Shown here: positions 5,354 to 12,880 of the stretch, piece by piece
How the letters are laid out: every line of letters begins with the position of its first letter
Position numbering within the stretch: the first letter of the stretch is position 1
Assembly (NCBI GenBank): GCA_034002405.1
Contig: JAVFAS010000080.1
Span: 1-12,881, forward strand
Length of the DNA: 12,881 bases
Direction: 5' to 3'
Source: SZUA-365 sp034002405
GTDB taxonomy: Bacteria > Bacteroidota > Ignavibacteria > SZUA-365
Notes under the pieces: model-generated
The model's input: the letters and a program-made list of their open reading frames with translations, nothing else
Databases searched by the model: none
Told to the model about the DNA's origin: nothing
Position numbers and translations under genes: made by a program

Positions 5354-6061
5354 ATGGAAAAGGACGAAATACTCGAAATTCTGCCGACCATCCCGATGTT
5401 TTCGGAACTGCATGGTGACGAACTGCGGCAGATCGCGGAGTGCTGCCGGGTGCAGGACTGCGGGAAGTCCGGTGTGCTGTTTCAGGAGGGCGATCCGTAT
5501 CGCGGCTTTTATGTCGTGCTCGACGGCAGCGTGAAGGTGTTCAAGATTTCTCCGGATGGAAAGGAAACCGTGCTGCATGTGCTGTTTCCGCGCCAGACAT
5601 TGGCCGAGATCCCGATGTTCGCGGGCGAGGATTACCCCGCGCACGCGGAATGTCTGGCCGAGAGCCGGGTGATGTTCGTGGAGAAGGATGGCTTTCTCGC
5701 GCTGCTGCGGCGGAATCCGGACCTTTCGCTCCGCATGCTGGCGGGACTGAGCAAACGGCTTCGTTCCCTCGCCGCGCAGCTCGAGGATCTCACCGCGCAC
5801 GACGTGCGCACGCGGCTGCTGCATTATCTCCTGACGGAATTCCAGCGGCAGAAGCCGGGCCGCCTGCTGCCGCGTCTCACGCTGCGCACGGCCAAGTCGG
5901 TGCTCGCCGCGCAACTCGGCACGACGCTCGAAACACTGTCGCGCACGTTCCGGAAACTGGAGGATGAGGGACTGATCGGGATGAAAGGAAAAATCATCCT
6001 GCTTGAAAATCTCGACGAACTCGAGAAGGAATATCGGCGGGAGGCGGGGAAGGGGGTATAG
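5354..6061 (+). CDS. Crp/Fnr-family transcriptional regulator
   Basis: A 235-residue regulator. The cyclic-nucleotide-binding-like beta-roll (about 12-125) includes GVLFQEGDPYRGFYVVLDGSVKV (40-62). A dimerisation helix follows (about 127-148) and then a C-terminal winged helix (about 150-215). Its recognition helix reads LETLSRTFRKLEDEGLI, so E193, S196 and R197 match the E-x-x-S-R of FNR/DNR proteins that read TTGAT half-sites. Cysteines are at C30, C31, C36 and C100, a spacing unlike the C-x2-C-x5-C of E. coli FNR, so a cluster is uncertain. A heme- or NO-sensing DNR/HcpR-like mode is an alternative. The start at 5354 fits the family N-terminus (MEKDEILEILPTIPMFSEL) but has no clear Shine-Dalgarno. 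An ATG at 5321 would give 246 residues and is preceded by GGAG from the last repeat unit. It is divergent from ric and likely regulates ric-norB. Confidence 0.9.
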   Translation: MEKDEILEILPTIPMFSELHGDELRQIAECCRVQDCGKSGVLFQEGDPYRGFYVVLDGSVKVFKISPDGKETVLHVLFPRQTLAEIPMFAGEDYPAHAECLAESRVMFVEKDGFLALLRRNPDLSLRMLAGLSKRLRSLAAQLEDLTAHDVRTRLLHYLLTEFQRQKPGRLLPRLTLRTAKSVLAAQLGTTLETLSRTFRKLEDEGLIGMKGKIILLENLDELEKEYRREAGKGV

Positions 6062-6088
6062 GAGTAACGTATCCTGAATAGCGGCCGA

Positions 6089-6688
6089 TCACCACTCCGG
6101 CAGGGTGATCTCGGAATAGCTGTTGATGAAGGACTGGTCGAAAATCACGCCGTCGAGCCAGCGCAGGGTGCCGTCCTCGGCAAACACCCCGGTGCCGCGT
6201 TCGCAGACATGGCGGATGCTCCCGTCCCGGTGACGAAGCCGGTAGTCGATCGTGTAGGGACGGTGGTCGTTCACCCCATTGTTCACGGCGTTGACCACCT
6301 TGATCACATCCTCGGGATGGATGATGCTCTTGTAGGAGCGGACGGCATTGTTGATGAACTCCACCGCGGGATAGCCGCTGAGCTGCGCGATCTGGTCGCT
6401 GAGATACTCCATGGTCCAGAACGCGTCATTGGCGCAGCGGTACACCGCGCCGGGGAGGTTGGCAACCAGCGAGGCGAAACGCTCCGAGTCGGTACGCATG
6501 CCGGTTTCCCGCGTGATCGCACCGGCGATGCGGTCTTCCAACTCACGCTGGAGACGTAGGATCTCGCGGTCCTTGTTCTGCAACTGAACCTCGAGACGCC
6601 GGCTCGCTTCCTTCATTCCTTCGATCTTCCTCAACATCCTGTCGAGTTCCTCGAGCAGGGAGGACCTGTCCATCTCTTCGTAATTCAT
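6089..6688 (-). CDS. Stand-alone coiled-coil and PAS-domain protein
   Basis: A 199-residue, probably cytosolic protein. Residues about 5-57 form a charged heptad-like helix (EELDRMLRKIEGMKEASRRL onward), likely a dimerising coiled coil. Residues about 68-190 are a PAS domain of the PAS_3 fold, with LPGAVYRCAND (78-88), YLSDQIAQLSGYPAVEF (95-111), IHPEDV (123-128), the beta strands YTIDYRLRHRDGSIRHV (145-161) and WLDGVIFD (177-184). No kinase, GGDEF, HTH or methyl-accepting output domain is attached, so it would act through a partner. The ligand is unknown; no heme or flavin ligand is clear. The start has AGGTG 4 nt upstream (6693-6697). It converges with the Crp/Fnr gene, 27 bp away, and may be independent of it. 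Confidence 0.85.
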   Translation of the reverse strand: MNYEEMDRSSLLEELDRMLRKIEGMKEASRRLEVQLQNKDREILRLQRELEDRIAGAITRETGMRTDSERFASLVANLPGAVYRCANDAFWTMEYLSDQIAQLSGYPAVEFINNAVRSYKSIIHPEDVIKVVNAVNNGVNDHRPYTIDYRLRHRDGSIRHVCERGTGVFAEDGTLRWLDGVIFDQSFINSYSEITLPEW

Positions 6689-6769
6689 CGCGCACCTGAT
6701 GAATAATCGTACGTATCATGTCTGCCGAGACAGGCTGTCCGCACGTCGGCATGCGACGGCAATCGGACC

Positions 6770-6802
6770 GCTATATTACGGAAAATTCTGGATATAGCAC
6801 AA
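6770..6802 (-). promoter_or_regulatory. Putative promoter of the PAS gene overlapping an inverted repeat
   Basis: On the minus strand TTGTGC (6802-6797) and TAATAT (6778-6773) are separated by 18 nt, a plausible -35/-10 pair. It would give a leader of roughly 80 nt to the PAS gene start at 6688. GCTATAT (6770-6776) and ATATAGC (6792-6798) form a perfect 7-bp inverted repeat across it with a 15-nt spacer, so a repressor or activator could bind here. The repeat is seen; promoter function is inferred. Confidence 0.45.
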
Positions 6803-6910
6803 CGTAATGTCCGAAGTGTCGATGCGAATCCCGGGCATCGCAGCACGGTGGTTCCAGGTGCGGGGTCCGTTTCTCCAGATCGCGAGGCGGGCCGGCCGTT
6901 CCCGTCGGAC

Positions 6911-7924
6911 TCACACGCGATTCGGCACGATCCAGATACCGTCCTTCACCTCGAGCTTCGTATCGTCGAGCCAGACACCGATGCCGGCGCCGCCCGCGCG
7001 GAAGTCGGTGACGATGTCGACATGCTGGGCGGAGCGGTTGAGCGTTCCCTCGGCGAAGAATCGCTCGGCCGCGGCCTTGCCTTCGGCCGTGCTTTCATCC
7101 TTCACGTAACATTCAGGATAGCTGGCGCCGATGGCGATATGCAGCGTGCCGCCGACTTTCTCGACGAAGAGCGGGTGCTTGAGTACTTTCGTGATCCCGG
7201 CGTTCATGCCCAGGGCTACTTCGCCGAGGCGGTGCGAGCCCTCGTCGGTTTCGATGATCTTGGTGAGCGTGTCGTGTCCGGTATCGGCGCGGTAATCCAC
7301 GATGACGCCATTCTCGAATCGGAGATACATACCCTGAATGGTGGTTCCGCTGTTGTAGACTGGGAGATCGACGAAGATTTCACCCTCGACGGTGTTGGCG
7401 TTGGGACTGGTGAATACCTCGCCGTCGGGGAAATTCCGCTTTCCGGTGCATTTGATCACGTGACGCCCGGCGATGTTCATGCGCAGTTCGAGCGTGCGCC
7501 CATCCTTTGGATATCGGGTCTGGATGCGGATGGCGTTGGCGCGGTCCATGACCTCGTAAATATCCTGCTCGACGCGGTCGAGTTCGCGCGGATCCACGAT
7601 CGACGCGGACACGATCACATCGGTGTATTCGGCAAGCGTCATGCCTTCGAGATCCGCGAAGCCCTGCGTGGGATACAGCGTCAGCAGCCACGGCTTGCCG
7701 AGGCGGATGCGCTTGAAGGGTTCGTCGGCGCGCATGACCGCCATGGCGGTTGCCTCGGGCTGTCCGGTCGAAAGGGCGGGATTCTCCGCGCCGAGAATCT
7801 CGATGTACTTGGTCATCACCTCATAGCGCGCGCCGTGCCAGTCAGGCACGCGGGCGATCTGTTCGACGGTGCCATGCCGTGCGATCGACGCGCCCCACAC
7901 CTTGCCCCGGTCATTGTCCGGCGC
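6911..7924 (-). CDS. M29-family metallo-aminopeptidase, N-terminus lost in the assembly gap
   Basis: The C-terminal 337 residues of a peptidase family M29 aminopeptidase (AmpS/AmpT/PepS type), a cytosolic dinuclear-metal exopeptidase that removes N-terminal residues. Visible family blocks are PWLLTLYPTQGFADLEGMTL (about 78-97 of the visible part) and the metal ligands E169 (PDGEVFTSP), E235 (GSHRLGEVALG), H262 (GGTLHIAIG), H301 and D303 (AQHVDIVTDF). The 66-residue distance between the two glutamates and the H-x-D pair fit the family. Family members are about 370-410 residues, so roughly 30-70 N-terminal residues lie in the Ns at 7925-8024 or were lost there. No lesion is visible in the sequenced part. 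It points away from the lipid kinase, so the shared promoter region is missing. There is no clear terminator in the 222 bp between it and the PAS gene. Confidence 0.9.
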   Translation of the reverse strand, partial: APDNDRGKVWGASIARHGTVEQIARVPDWHGARYEVMTKYIEILGAENPALSTGQPEATAMAVMRADEPFKRIRLGKPWLLTLYPTQGFADLEGMTLAEYTDVIVSASIVDPRELDRVEQDIYEVMDRANAIRIQTRYPKDGRTLELRMNIAGRHVIKCTGKRNFPDGEVFTSPNANTVEGEIFVDLPVYNSGTTIQGMYLRFENGVIVDYRADTGHDTLTKIIETDEGSHRLGEVALGMNAGITKVLKHPLFVEKVGGTLHIAIGASYPECYVKDESTAEGKAAAERFFAEGTLNRSAQHVDIVTDFRAGGAGIGVWLDDTKLEVKDGIWIVPNRV

Positions 7925-8024
7925 NNNNNNNNNNNNNNNNNNNNNNNNNNNNNNNNNNNNNNNNNNNNNNNNNNNNNNNNNNNNNNNNNNNNNNNNNNNN
8001 NNNNNNNNNNNNNNNNNNNNNNNN
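7925..8024. other. Assembly gap (100 Ns)
   Basis: Exactly 100 consecutive Ns, the conventional filler for a gap of unknown length. It removes the 5' ends of both flanking divergent genes and their promoters. Because the true length is unknown, an additional small gene could be hidden here. Confidence 0.99.
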
Positions 8025-8909
8025 ATTCTCAATCCCGCGGCGGGGAAGGGGCGTTCGGGCCGGCGGCTCCGGGACGTGCTGCACGCACTGCGGGAAGCGA
8101 ATTTCGCGGTCGAGGAATACGTGACCGCGCGGCGGATGCATGCGGCGGAGATCGCCGCGGCGCTGCCCGACGACGGGGCGCCGCTCTGCGTGGCAGGGGG
8201 GGACGGCACGCTCAACGAAGTGATTAACGGACTGCGACCGGGATCGCATCCCATCGGGGTGTTGCCATTGGGGACTGGCAATGATTTCGCGACGGTACTC
8301 GGGATGCGATCGATGAAGGACACGCTGGACGCGCTTCTGCGTGACCGGCGACGGACGGTCGATGCGGCGAAGGCCGACGTGATCGACGAGGATGGCGGAC
8401 TGATTACACGCCGTTTCATCAATGCCATCGGCATCGGCTTCGACGCGGCGGTGGCGATGCGCGTGTCGAACGGCAGCACGGGACGCGGCATCATTCCCTA
8501 TCTTCTCGCGGTGTTCCGTGTGCTGCGGCGGTACGAGGCCGTTCCCTCGGTGACCGCGTTCCACAACACCGAACTCGACGCCTCGCTGTTCCTCGCCTGC
8601 ATCGGCAATGGCAGCACGAGCGGCGGGGGATTCCGTCTCACGCCGAACGCGGATATTTCCGACGGCCTCCTCGACCTCTGCCACGCGCGGCAGCTGAGTA
8701 CGCGGCGTGTGCTGCAGGTCCTCCCCCGCGCTCTCCACGGTTCGCATCTCTCCGCGCCGGAAGTGACGTCCGCCCAGGCCGCGCATTTCGACATCGCCCT
8801 CGACTTCCCCCTGCCCGTGCATGTCGATGGCGAAATCGTCACCGCCCGCGCGAGGCGGATCGTCGTGACCGTGATGCCGGGGGCGAATGGGTTTTTTGGC
8901 AGAGGATAA
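8025..8909 (+). CDS. Diacylglycerol/lipid kinase family protein (YegS/BmrU/DgkB-like), 5' end in the assembly gap
   Basis: 294 visible residues of a DAGK-catalytic-domain lipid kinase, which phosphorylates a diacylglycerol, sphingoid or related lipid with ATP at the inner face of the membrane. The first visible residues, ILNPAAGKGR, are the family's N-terminal phosphate-binding strand and loop, so only about 5-10 codons are missing. Further motifs are VAGGDGTLNEVINGL (56-70) with the catalytic GGDGT, LPLGTGNDFA (80-89), ISDGLLDL (211-218) and VDGE (267-270). There are no transmembrane helices. The lipid substrate is not distinguishable from sequence. The gene ends 7 bp from the convergent SBBP gene with no terminator visible between them. 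Confidence 0.92.
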   Translation: MLNPAAGKGRSGRRLRDVLHALREANFAVEEYVTARRMHAAEIAAALPDDGAPLCVAGGDGTLNEVINGLRPGSHPIGVLPLGTGNDFATVLGMRSMKDTLDALLRDRRRTVDAAKADVIDEDGGLITRRFINAIGIGFDAAVAMRVSNGSTGRGIIPYLLAVFRVLRRYEAVPSVTAFHNTELDASLFLACIGNGSTSGGGFRLTPNADISDGLLDLCHARQLSTRRVLQVLPRALHGSHLSAPEVTSAQAAHFDIALDFPLPVHVDGEIVTARARRIVVTVMPGANGFFGRG

Positions 8910-8916
8910 TGACGAC

Positions 8917-11325
8917 TCAGCGCATGATCAATATCATTCGTCGCGAAGATCGGTCGCCGGCGGTGATGCGGCAGTCGTACACACCGGGTCGCAGATCCGC
9001 GACGTCGAGTTCCACGCGGAGCAATCCATCACTTCCGGCCTGGACGCTCGTTCGCCTCAGCAGACGCCCGAGATAGTCATGCAGCGTCACAGTCGCACGC
9101 ACGGAGGCTTCCAGTCGATGGATGAGTCGAAACGTCGTCCCCGCCGGTTGTGGATACGCCTCGATATCGGTGGTCGCGGGTGCGAGAGGGGGCGCTGTGC
9201 ACGAGAGCACCGAGGAGAGATCAATGATCGTGAAGAAGGCGTCGGTGGCGCCCTTCAGTTCAGTCTGGTGTGCATTCGAAGTAAGGGGATAGTCTAGAGA
9301 CGAAGTGAATCCTGTAATTATGAGATTGTTGTTATTGAGACTCGCATAATAAAGGTAGCTGTACTTGTTGCCGCCGAATCGGATGCTGTACTTCAACATC
9401 GTGAGACCGAAGTCCAGAATGGACAATTGAATCGCATAATCCTGGGAATTTGTCGGGGATGCCTCCGTTGTGATAGGATAATCTTCTGAGGTTCCTGAAC
9501 CACCAACAAGTATGTTGCCGTCGGGTAGTACCATGAATGCCCATGGATATCGATCTCGCGAGCTCCCACCAATATATGTACACCCCAGAATCTCGCAGTC
9601 GGTCAGGCGGTACTTGAGCACATAGAAGTCCTCGCTCGTCTTGTGATGTGAAGGTGCCTCTCCCTTCTGTTTCTGAAATGAGGATTCGTTGACCGGAAGA
9701 TTGGAAGATGTCGTTATTCCGAAGACAGTCATGACACCATCCGCATCGAGCGATGCCCGACTGGCGTCTTCATGTGTGTCCCAGCCGATATAACTCGAAT
9801 ATACCATCCGTCTTCCGCCGGGCGTGAGAATCAACACGCAGCCCTCGTCAAATGCGGCACGACCGCCGTATAGCGCATCCGGCGTGACGGGGAAATCGTT
9901 GGAGTTCGTGTATCCCGCAACCAGAATATTCCCATCCGGTGTGAAATCCAGGCTCCTCCCTTCGTCCCAACCTCCGCCTCCGACGAATGTACTGAAGACA
10001 AGCTTCGATGCATCGTGGTTGAACTTCGTCACGAAAATATCATCTCCACCGCCCCCGTATTTACTTTGTACGACACCCGGTGTCGTGGGATAGTTCCATG
10101 AATCGGTCAATCCGGTGATCACGATGTTGCCGTTCACATCGATCTTCATATCCGAGAGATTCTCTATCCCCGACCCGCCGATGTAACTGCAGAAGACAAG
10201 TTCCGATCCCGTGGCGTTCAACGCGGCGATGAAACCGTCTCCGTGGCCCCGGTAGTGCGATTGCCATGCGTTCGGAGTTACGGGCAGATCGTCGGACCAG
10301 GTGCTGCCAGCTATGACGATATTTCCCAACCCATCGATACTCGCCATTGACGCGGCATCGAGGTCGGATCCTCCGAAGTACGTGGAAAACAGTAGCTGGT
10401 TTCGTACGATATCTAGACATGCAATAAAAACCATTCTGGAATATATTGATGCAGTATCTCCATTGAATTCATCATCCCATGGTTCCCCAGCAATAGGGAA
10501 ATCGGGCGATTTAGTATTCCCGACGAGGATGTACGTGGATTCATCTACCTCGAGACATCGAAATATGCCATCCGTCCCGGAACCTCCGAGGAGTGTGCTG
10601 TATGCGAACGAATTGTTCGTTGTAATGTTTGATATGGGAGCATTGGTATCATTTCGTCTCTCGCGGAAGGCTGATTGAAGCACTAGGTTGAGGTCTCGGG
10701 GGCACGAGGCAAGAAGAGTATCCCCATGAGATATCCTACGACAATTCCATTTCAGATCTCCATTCGAGAAATACAAAAACAAGTCCAAGCCCGCATCGAT
10801 GGACCGATAGATCAGGCTGTCCCAAGTCACGGCAACAGCGCTCCCCCCATGGGATTCGGAAAGCATGTAGTGGACTTTCTCGAGTCGACGACCTGAGCTA
10901 TGCGGGGTGTCTGCTGGCTCATTGTTATACAAGTGAACCGTTCGGATCCTTCGTTGAACATTCAGCATGGAATTCTCCATGGATCGTGTTCTCTTAGCGG
11001 TCAGGAATGTGCTATCTATCCGCGACTGGAATTCGGGTGCATCTATGAACGAAGTCGCGACGTTTCCAACGACTACGATCCGGTCACGATGGAAGTAGAC
11101 CCAATTGTCGGGCGAGGACGCTGCATACAGCACTTCATGACCGAATTGACCTCCGTTCTCGATGAACCGCCCCGTTGCTGCCGTATACACCTTTTGAAGG
11201 TATTCGGCATCATGCACTGACGTGTTCTGTGCTTGCACGGTCAATCCCGGTGGGCGTGACACGACCGGTGCGAATATCAATGCTACAATGACGAAGATGA
11301 ATACGTACGTGTATGTTCGTTTCAT
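8917..11325 (-). CDS. Secreted SBBP-repeat beta-propeller protein with T9SS C-terminal sorting domain
   Basis: An 802-residue secreted protein. A signal peptide spans about 1-33 (basic MKR, hydrophobic 8-22). Residues about 40-235 resemble the N-terminal domain common in SBBP-repeat proteins (GRFIENGGQFGHEVLYAA, 52-69). Seven SBBP-like repeats follow, each opening with an aromatic-S-x-x-GG motif near 242, 313, 378, 444, 509, 581 and 646, with 65-72 residue spacing, as expected of a seven-bladed beta-propeller. Typical strands are GNIVIAGST and the 'DFPVTPDA' type. Residues about 714-802 form a T9SS type-A sorting domain (AYPQPAGTTFRL to GVYDCRITAGDRSSRRMILI), so export across the outer membrane and surface attachment or release are likely. 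The start at 11325 has GGAGA 5 nt upstream. The propeller part is visibly lower in GC than the tail. Biological role and ligand are unknown. Confidence 0.88.
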   Translation of the reverse strand: MKRTYTYVFIFVIVALIFAPVVSRPPGLTVQAQNTSVHDAEYLQKVYTAATGRFIENGGQFGHEVLYAASSPDNWVYFHRDRIVVVGNVATSFIDAPEFQSRIDSTFLTAKRTRSMENSMLNVQRRIRTVHLYNNEPADTPHSSGRRLEKVHYMLSESHGGSAVAVTWDSLIYRSIDAGLDLFLYFSNGDLKWNCRRISHGDTLLASCPRDLNLVLQSAFRERRNDTNAPISNITTNNSFAYSTLLGGSGTDGIFRCLEVDESTYILVGNTKSPDFPIAGEPWDDEFNGDTASIYSRMVFIACLDIVRNQLLFSTYFGGSDLDAASMASIDGLGNIVIAGSTWSDDLPVTPNAWQSHYRGHGDGFIAALNATGSELVFCSYIGGSGIENLSDMKIDVNGNIVITGLTDSWNYPTTPGVVQSKYGGGGDDIFVTKFNHDASKLVFSTFVGGGGWDEGRSLDFTPDGNILVAGYTNSNDFPVTPDALYGGRAAFDEGCVLILTPGGRRMVYSSYIGWDTHEDASRASLDADGVMTVFGITTSSNLPVNESSFQKQKGEAPSHHKTSEDFYVLKYRLTDCEILGCTYIGGSSRDRYPWAFMVLPDGNILVGGSGTSEDYPITTEASPTNSQDYAIQLSILDFGLTMLKYSIRFGGNKYSYLYYASLNNNNLIITGFTSSLDYPLTSNAHQTELKGATDAFFTIIDLSSVLSCTAPPLAPATTDIEAYPQPAGTTFRLIHRLEASVRATVTLHDYLGRLLRRTSVQAGSDGLLRVELDVADLRPGVYDCRITAGDRSSRRMILIMR
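8935..9185 (-). repeat. T9SS sorting-domain cassette, copy A
   Basis: This 251-bp segment encodes most of the C-terminal sorting domain of the SBBP protein. It matches 11462-11712 without gaps, at 244 of 251 positions. Five of the seven differences are silent; two change F to L and I to V. Similarity stops abruptly outside it on the upstream (N-terminal) side. Confidence 0.93.
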
Positions 11326-11330
11326 TCGAC

Positions 11331-11335
11331 TCTCC
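11331..11335 (-). promoter_or_regulatory. Ribosome binding site of the SBBP gene
   Basis: GGAGA on the minus strand with a 5-nt spacer to the ATG at 11325. It supports this start, which is followed directly by a good signal peptide. Confidence 0.75.
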
Positions 11336-11402
11336 AGAGGTCAATCAATCCATGTGACTCATGTGTCGAAGGGGCTCTTGGCTCGCCGGTCTGAAGGCGA
11401 CA

Positions 11403-11430
11403 GAAGGGAGGCGCCGCCGCGCCTCCCTTC
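11403..11430 (-). terminator. Perfect 12-bp hairpin between the two T9SS genes
   Basis: GAAGGGAGGCGC (11403-11414) and its exact complement (11419-11430) with a 4-nt loop CGCC. It starts 14 nt past the stop codon of the upstream T9SS gene, so it is placed as a terminator. No T-run follows on the minus strand, so it may be a weak intrinsic terminator or an mRNA 3'-end stabiliser. Confidence 0.6.
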
Positions 11431-11443
11431 GACGAGAAGCGCA

Positions 11444-12880
11444 TTAGCGTACGATCGAAACCATTCGTCGCGAAGATCGGTCGCCGGCGGTGATGCGGCA
11501 GTCATACACACCGGGTCGCAGATCCGCGACGTCGAGTTCCACGCGAAGCAGACCATCACTTCCGGCCTGGACGCTCGTGCGCCTCAGCAGACGCCCGAGA
11601 TAGTCATGCAGCGTCACAGTCGCACGCACGGAGGCTTCCAGTCGATGGACGAGTCGAAGCGTCGTCCCCGCCGGTTGTGGATACGCCTCGATATCGGTGG
11701 TCGCGGGTGCGACTGGTTTCGAGTTGCGTTCCCGGCTCGAGCGCTTCTGTATCCCTGGTGTCATGAACACATTCTTTGTCGCGGTATAGTACCGCAGCCC
11801 ATTGTTGTACGCGGCACCATCCACGTCGAGCGAAAGTCGAACCGGAGTCGCAGGGTAGTGAGATGGCGGCAGCAGGAGATCCACCGAGAACGTCGTGTCC
11901 ATCTTGTCGGGAGGAATCAGGATCGAGGTGCTGCTCGTGATGACCGTCGAGTCGAGCGCGTCGTACATGTCCACACGGAACCTGGTTGTGTCGCCGTACC
12001 TGTTCGTCGGCATGCGCTGCACATGGATGGTCCAACTGAGCGCATCATGCTCGTCGAACAGGATTTCCTCGGACATCGAGAGCCGTGAGAGGGGCGGACC
12101 GTCGTGCGATCCGTCGAATCCCGCGAAGGGAACTCCCGCGTTCGCGGCCCTGCGGAGCGGAGCGCCGCCCTGCGAGAAATGCTTGACGTCCTCGATCCGC
12201 ACCGCGTTTTGCCAGGAGTCGTCAAAGCGATCGAGCACGCCGATGAGTACCTCCTTCTCGCCGACAAACGGATCGATGGGTAACGGCTCCGGCGCGGAAC
12301 AGAGGATGCGAAACGGTAGTTCGGTCCCGCGAGTGACGATGAAGCGCGTTTCGCCCGCATCCCCTGCGATCGCGGGGTGATGCGTCGGCTCCAACGAGAG
12401 TGCGGATTCGGTTCCTTCCGGCGGCCATTCAAACTCACCGGTCGCCGGATTCATCGCCGTCTCGGCGTAACGGAGGCGTGCCCCATCATCGATATCGAAC
12501 ACGCTCCACATCAGTATCGCTTCATTCTCGTTGTCGTGGGTGTGTTTCGTTGCGATGACCGGGTACCGCGCCTCCTCCAAGCGATCGTATTTCACATTGA
12601 TGAATGTCGCCACATTATCATCCACGGCGGCTGTGAGATCGATGAGTTTGTGTGCGGGTTTGATATGCGGCAGAGGATCATCAACGAATTGAGGTACCAC
12701 CTCGTTCACTTCTGATGTCCAAACCACATGCGCCGTATTGCCGGAGACCGTGACGGAGGGCGTCATGCTGCGCAGGAATCCGGGGTGCAGGGCGGTCAGA
12801 TTCACGGGAGCAGCACCATTGATGATGGCGAAGATGCTGTCTTGCTGCTGGTAGACCAGGATTTCATGATCCGCACTCAT
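11444..12880 (-). CDS. T9SS-exported protein, C-terminal part (continues beyond the window)
   Basis: The visible 478 residues end in a T9SS type-A sorting domain (about 390-478), 97% identical in DNA to that of the neighbouring SBBP protein. The body is not recognised. It is rich in beta-strand-like stretches such as VSGNTAHVVWTS, EAILMWSVFDIDDGARLRYAETAMNP and the 'RFRVDMYDALDSTVITSSTSILIPP' region. This looks like propeller-like repeats of the V-x-W type followed by a beta-sandwich. There is no signal peptide at the first visible methionine (12880), and the gene starts one base from the window edge, so the real N-terminus is almost certainly outside. It is co-directional with the SBBP gene, 118 bp upstream of it. 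Probably a surface or secreted structural, binding or hydrolytic protein; function unknown. Confidence 0.82.
   Translation of the reverse strand: MSADHEILVYQQQDSIFAIINGAAPVNLTALHPGFLRSMTPSVTVSGNTAHVVWTSEVNEVVPQFVDDPLPHIKPAHKLIDLTAAVDDNVATFINVKYDRLEEARYPVIATKHTHDNENEAILMWSVFDIDDGARLRYAETAMNPATGEFEWPPEGTESALSLEPTHHPAIAGDAGETRFIVTRGTELPFRILCSAPEPLPIDPFVGEKEVLIGVLDRFDDSWQNAVRIEDVKHFSQGGAPLRRAANAGVPFAGFDGSHDGPPLSRLSMSEEILFDEHDALSWTIHVQRMPTNRYGDTTRFRVDMYDALDSTVITSSTSILIPPDKMDTTFSVDLLLPPSHYPATPVRLSLDVDGAAYNNGLRYYTATKNVFMTPGIQKRSSRERNSKPVAPATTDIEAYPQPAGTTLRLVHRLEASVRATVTLHDYLGRLLRRTSVQAGSDGLLRVELDVADLRPGVYDCRITAGDRSSRRMVSIVR
11462..11712 (-). repeat. T9SS sorting-domain cassette, copy B
   Basis: The partner of 8935-9185: same length, no indels, 7 mismatches. 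It encodes the C-terminal sorting domain of the partial T9SS protein. The two copies are in direct orientation about 2.5 kb apart. Confidence 0.93.

Noticed and set aside
6820..6840. A terminator hairpin for the aminopeptidase (CGATGC/GCATCG).
   Set aside because: The stem is only 6 bp with a 9-nt loop and no T-run, so it is not distinguishable from chance.
6848..8227. A long plus-strand open frame opposite the aminopeptidase.
   Set aside because: It is the antisense of a clear M29 gene, reads through the Ns, and shows no recognisable motif.
8025..8494. Continuation of the minus-strand aminopeptidase frame beyond the gap.
   Set aside because: This DNA encodes the lipid kinase on the plus strand with GGDGT and PLGTGND motifs. 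The open minus frame is a joining artefact of the Ns.
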